Shown here: piece by piece, positions 6,741 through 7,512 of the stretch
How the letters are laid out: each line of letters starts with the position of its first letter
Position numbering within the stretch: the stretch's first letter is position 1
Source of the DNA: an uncultured Muribaculaceae bacterium
GTDB lineage: Bacteria; Bacteroidota; Bacteroidia; Bacteroidales; Muribaculaceae
NCBI GenBank assembly: GCA_947177435.1
Contig: CAMWUM010000090.1
Span: forward strand, 1-7,512
Reading direction: 5' to 3'
Length of the DNA stretch: 7,512 nt
The notes under the pieces: generated by a model
What the model was told of the DNA's origin: nothing
Seen by the model: the letters and a program-made list of their open reading frames with translations, nothing else
Database searches by the model: none
Position numbers and translations under genes: made by a program

Positions 6741-6772
6741 TTTGGATGAATGAATAATTATCTCTAAATTTG
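6741..6772 (+). promoter_or_regulatory. Consensus Bacteroidetes promoter of the small RNA and Abi gene
   Basis: TTTG (6741-6744), exactly 20 bases of spacer, then TAAATTTG (6765-6772) matches the TTTG-N19-21-TAnnTTTG consensus at every fixed position. Transcription should start a few bases later, near A6777. It is the best promoter in the window. Confidence 0.8.
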
Positions 6773-6776
6773 CACC

Positions 6777-6830
6777 ACTAGAACCCGCCAAGCCTCTTGA
6801 CAATGCTCAAATGCGCGGGTCGTTTTTTTT
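6777..6830 (+). ncRNA. Putative small RNA ending in a terminator, upstream of the Abi gene
   Basis: From the predicted transcription start near 6777 the RNA would be only about 54 bases. ACCCGC (6783-6788) pairs with GCGGGT (6815-6820), and eight T residues follow at 6823-6830. Inside, two mutually exclusive helices are possible: CAAG/CTTG (6789-6792 with 6796-6799) or TTGA/TCAA (6797-6800 with 6807-6810). AATGC is directly repeated at 6802-6806 and 6810-6814. A conserved RNA motif named abiF RNA is, as I recall, catalogued in Rfam upstream of genes of this protein family, and AbiF proteins with RNA antitoxins have been described. Whether this sequence fits that motif cannot be decided here. 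The alternative is a simple attenuator leader. The 5' end is predicted, not observed. Confidence 0.6.
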
Positions 6831-7512
6831 ATGCCACAAAGATCATTTATTAAATCATATTCCAGTCCCCACGAACTGGTTAGTCTTCTCAAAAATCGAG
6901 GTTTGGTCATCGACGACGTAGAGATGGCCGAGCATTATCTGACGATGGTAGGCTACTATCGTTTGTCGGCCTATATGCATCCATTCCTTGCTTTCCCAAA
7001 GACAGAACATAGGTATAAGCCCGATTCTTCTTTCAAAAAAGTTATGGCAATATATCGATTTGACAAGGAGTTAAGGTTATTCATTTTCAATGAGATTGAG
7101 AAAATTGAGATTGCGGTTAGGAGTGCTTTGGTAAATGTCGGGAGTGAAATGAATGGAGATCCGTTCTGGATGACTAACCCGAATTTATTCAAGGATAGAG
7201 TAAAGTTCAATAAGACACTCGAACTTATTGATGTTGAAATTAAACGGTCTAACGAAGATTTCATTAATCACTTTTACAAAGTCTATTCAAATCCGTATCC
7301 TCCGGCATGGATGTTGGCAGAGGTTTTGCCGTTCGGTGTTATTACCAACATATACAGCAATATAAAGGATAATAAGATAAAGAAAAATATTTCCAAAATC
7401 TTTGATTTGCAAGTCGCGCCTTTCCAATCTTGGCTAACGATTGTGACGCTGACACGCAATAACTGTTGTCATCACTCTCGGTTGTGGAATAAACGATTCA
7501 CTTTATTGCACA
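6831..7512 (+). CDS. Abi_2/AbiF-type abortive infection protein (HEPN fold), 3' end outside the window
   Basis: An open frame from the ATG at 6831 runs 227 codons to the window edge without a stop. Family features in order: HELVSLLKNRGLVIDD (14-29), EHYLTMVGYYRLSAYMHPF (34-52), YRFDKELR (75-82), EKIEIAVRSAL (90-100), FWMT (112-115), PAWMLAEVLPFG (158-169) and NIYSNIKDN (173-181), as in the Abi_2 family (Pfam PF07751). R209-NNCC-H214 is an Rx4H motif, the catalytic signature of HEPN ribonucleases. Most members are about 300 residues, so roughly a quarter is missing. Members act as RNA-cleaving phage defence or toxin proteins. The start codon touches the T tract of the upstream RNA terminator and has no ribosome binding site, so expression needs read-through. 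The gene is much AT-richer than its neighbours (sampled lines 32-42% GC), suggesting horizontal transfer. Confidence 0.88.
   Translation, partial: MPQRSFIKSYSSPHELVSLLKNRGLVIDDVEMAEHYLTMVGYYRLSAYMHPFLAFPKTEHRYKPDSSFKKVMAIYRFDKELRLFIFNEIEKIEIAVRSALVNVGSEMNGDPFWMTNPNLFKDRVKFNKTLELIDVEIKRSNEDFINHFYKVYSNPYPPAWMLAEVLPFGVITNIYSNIKDNKIKKNISKIFDLQVAPFQSWLTIVTLTRNNCCHHSRLWNKRFTLLH

Overview
The window looks like part of a Bacteroidales chromosome, most likely from a Muribaculaceae-type gut bacterium (inference). The signs are: genes without Shine-Dalgarno sequences that start in A/T-rich leaders, promoter boxes of the Bacteroidetes type (TTTG about 20 bases before TAnnTTTG), a GH97 enzyme and a ricin-domain GH30 enzyme with a C-terminal domain like type IX secretion tails, and core genes of fairly high GC content.

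Layout, left to right. A tRNA gene with anticodon CAT (5-78) is followed by its terminator and, almost at once, by an AlkD-family DNA alkylation repair gene (+). A strong shared hairpin separates this from a convergent block on the minus strand. In transcription order that block is a small secreted or outer-membrane barrel protein (6037-5540), a retaining-type GH97 glycosidase (5458-3629) and an 831-residue GH30 glycosidase carrying ricin-like domains (3466-971). Between the two glycosidase genes lies an inverted pair of REP-like palindromes, one of which supplies the GH97 stop codon. Divergent from the barrel gene is a Bcp/PrxQ thiol peroxidase gene (+) with its own terminator.

The right end (from about 6700) changes character. 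It becomes AT-rich, and a near-perfect Bacteroidetes promoter drives what looks like a very short RNA (about 6777-6830) ending in a hairpin and eight T residues. The start codon of an Abi_2/AbiF-type HEPN gene follows with no gap and runs off the window end. This RNA plus HEPN-protein pair is the best candidate for a defence or toxin-antitoxin system here and is the most interesting part of the window.

Functionally, the two glycosidases probably work together on a galactose- or arabinose-rich plant or host glycan; no SusC/SusD pair is visible in the window. The alkylation repair protein and the peroxidase are housekeeping stress functions. No stretch longer than 300 bases lacks a gene.
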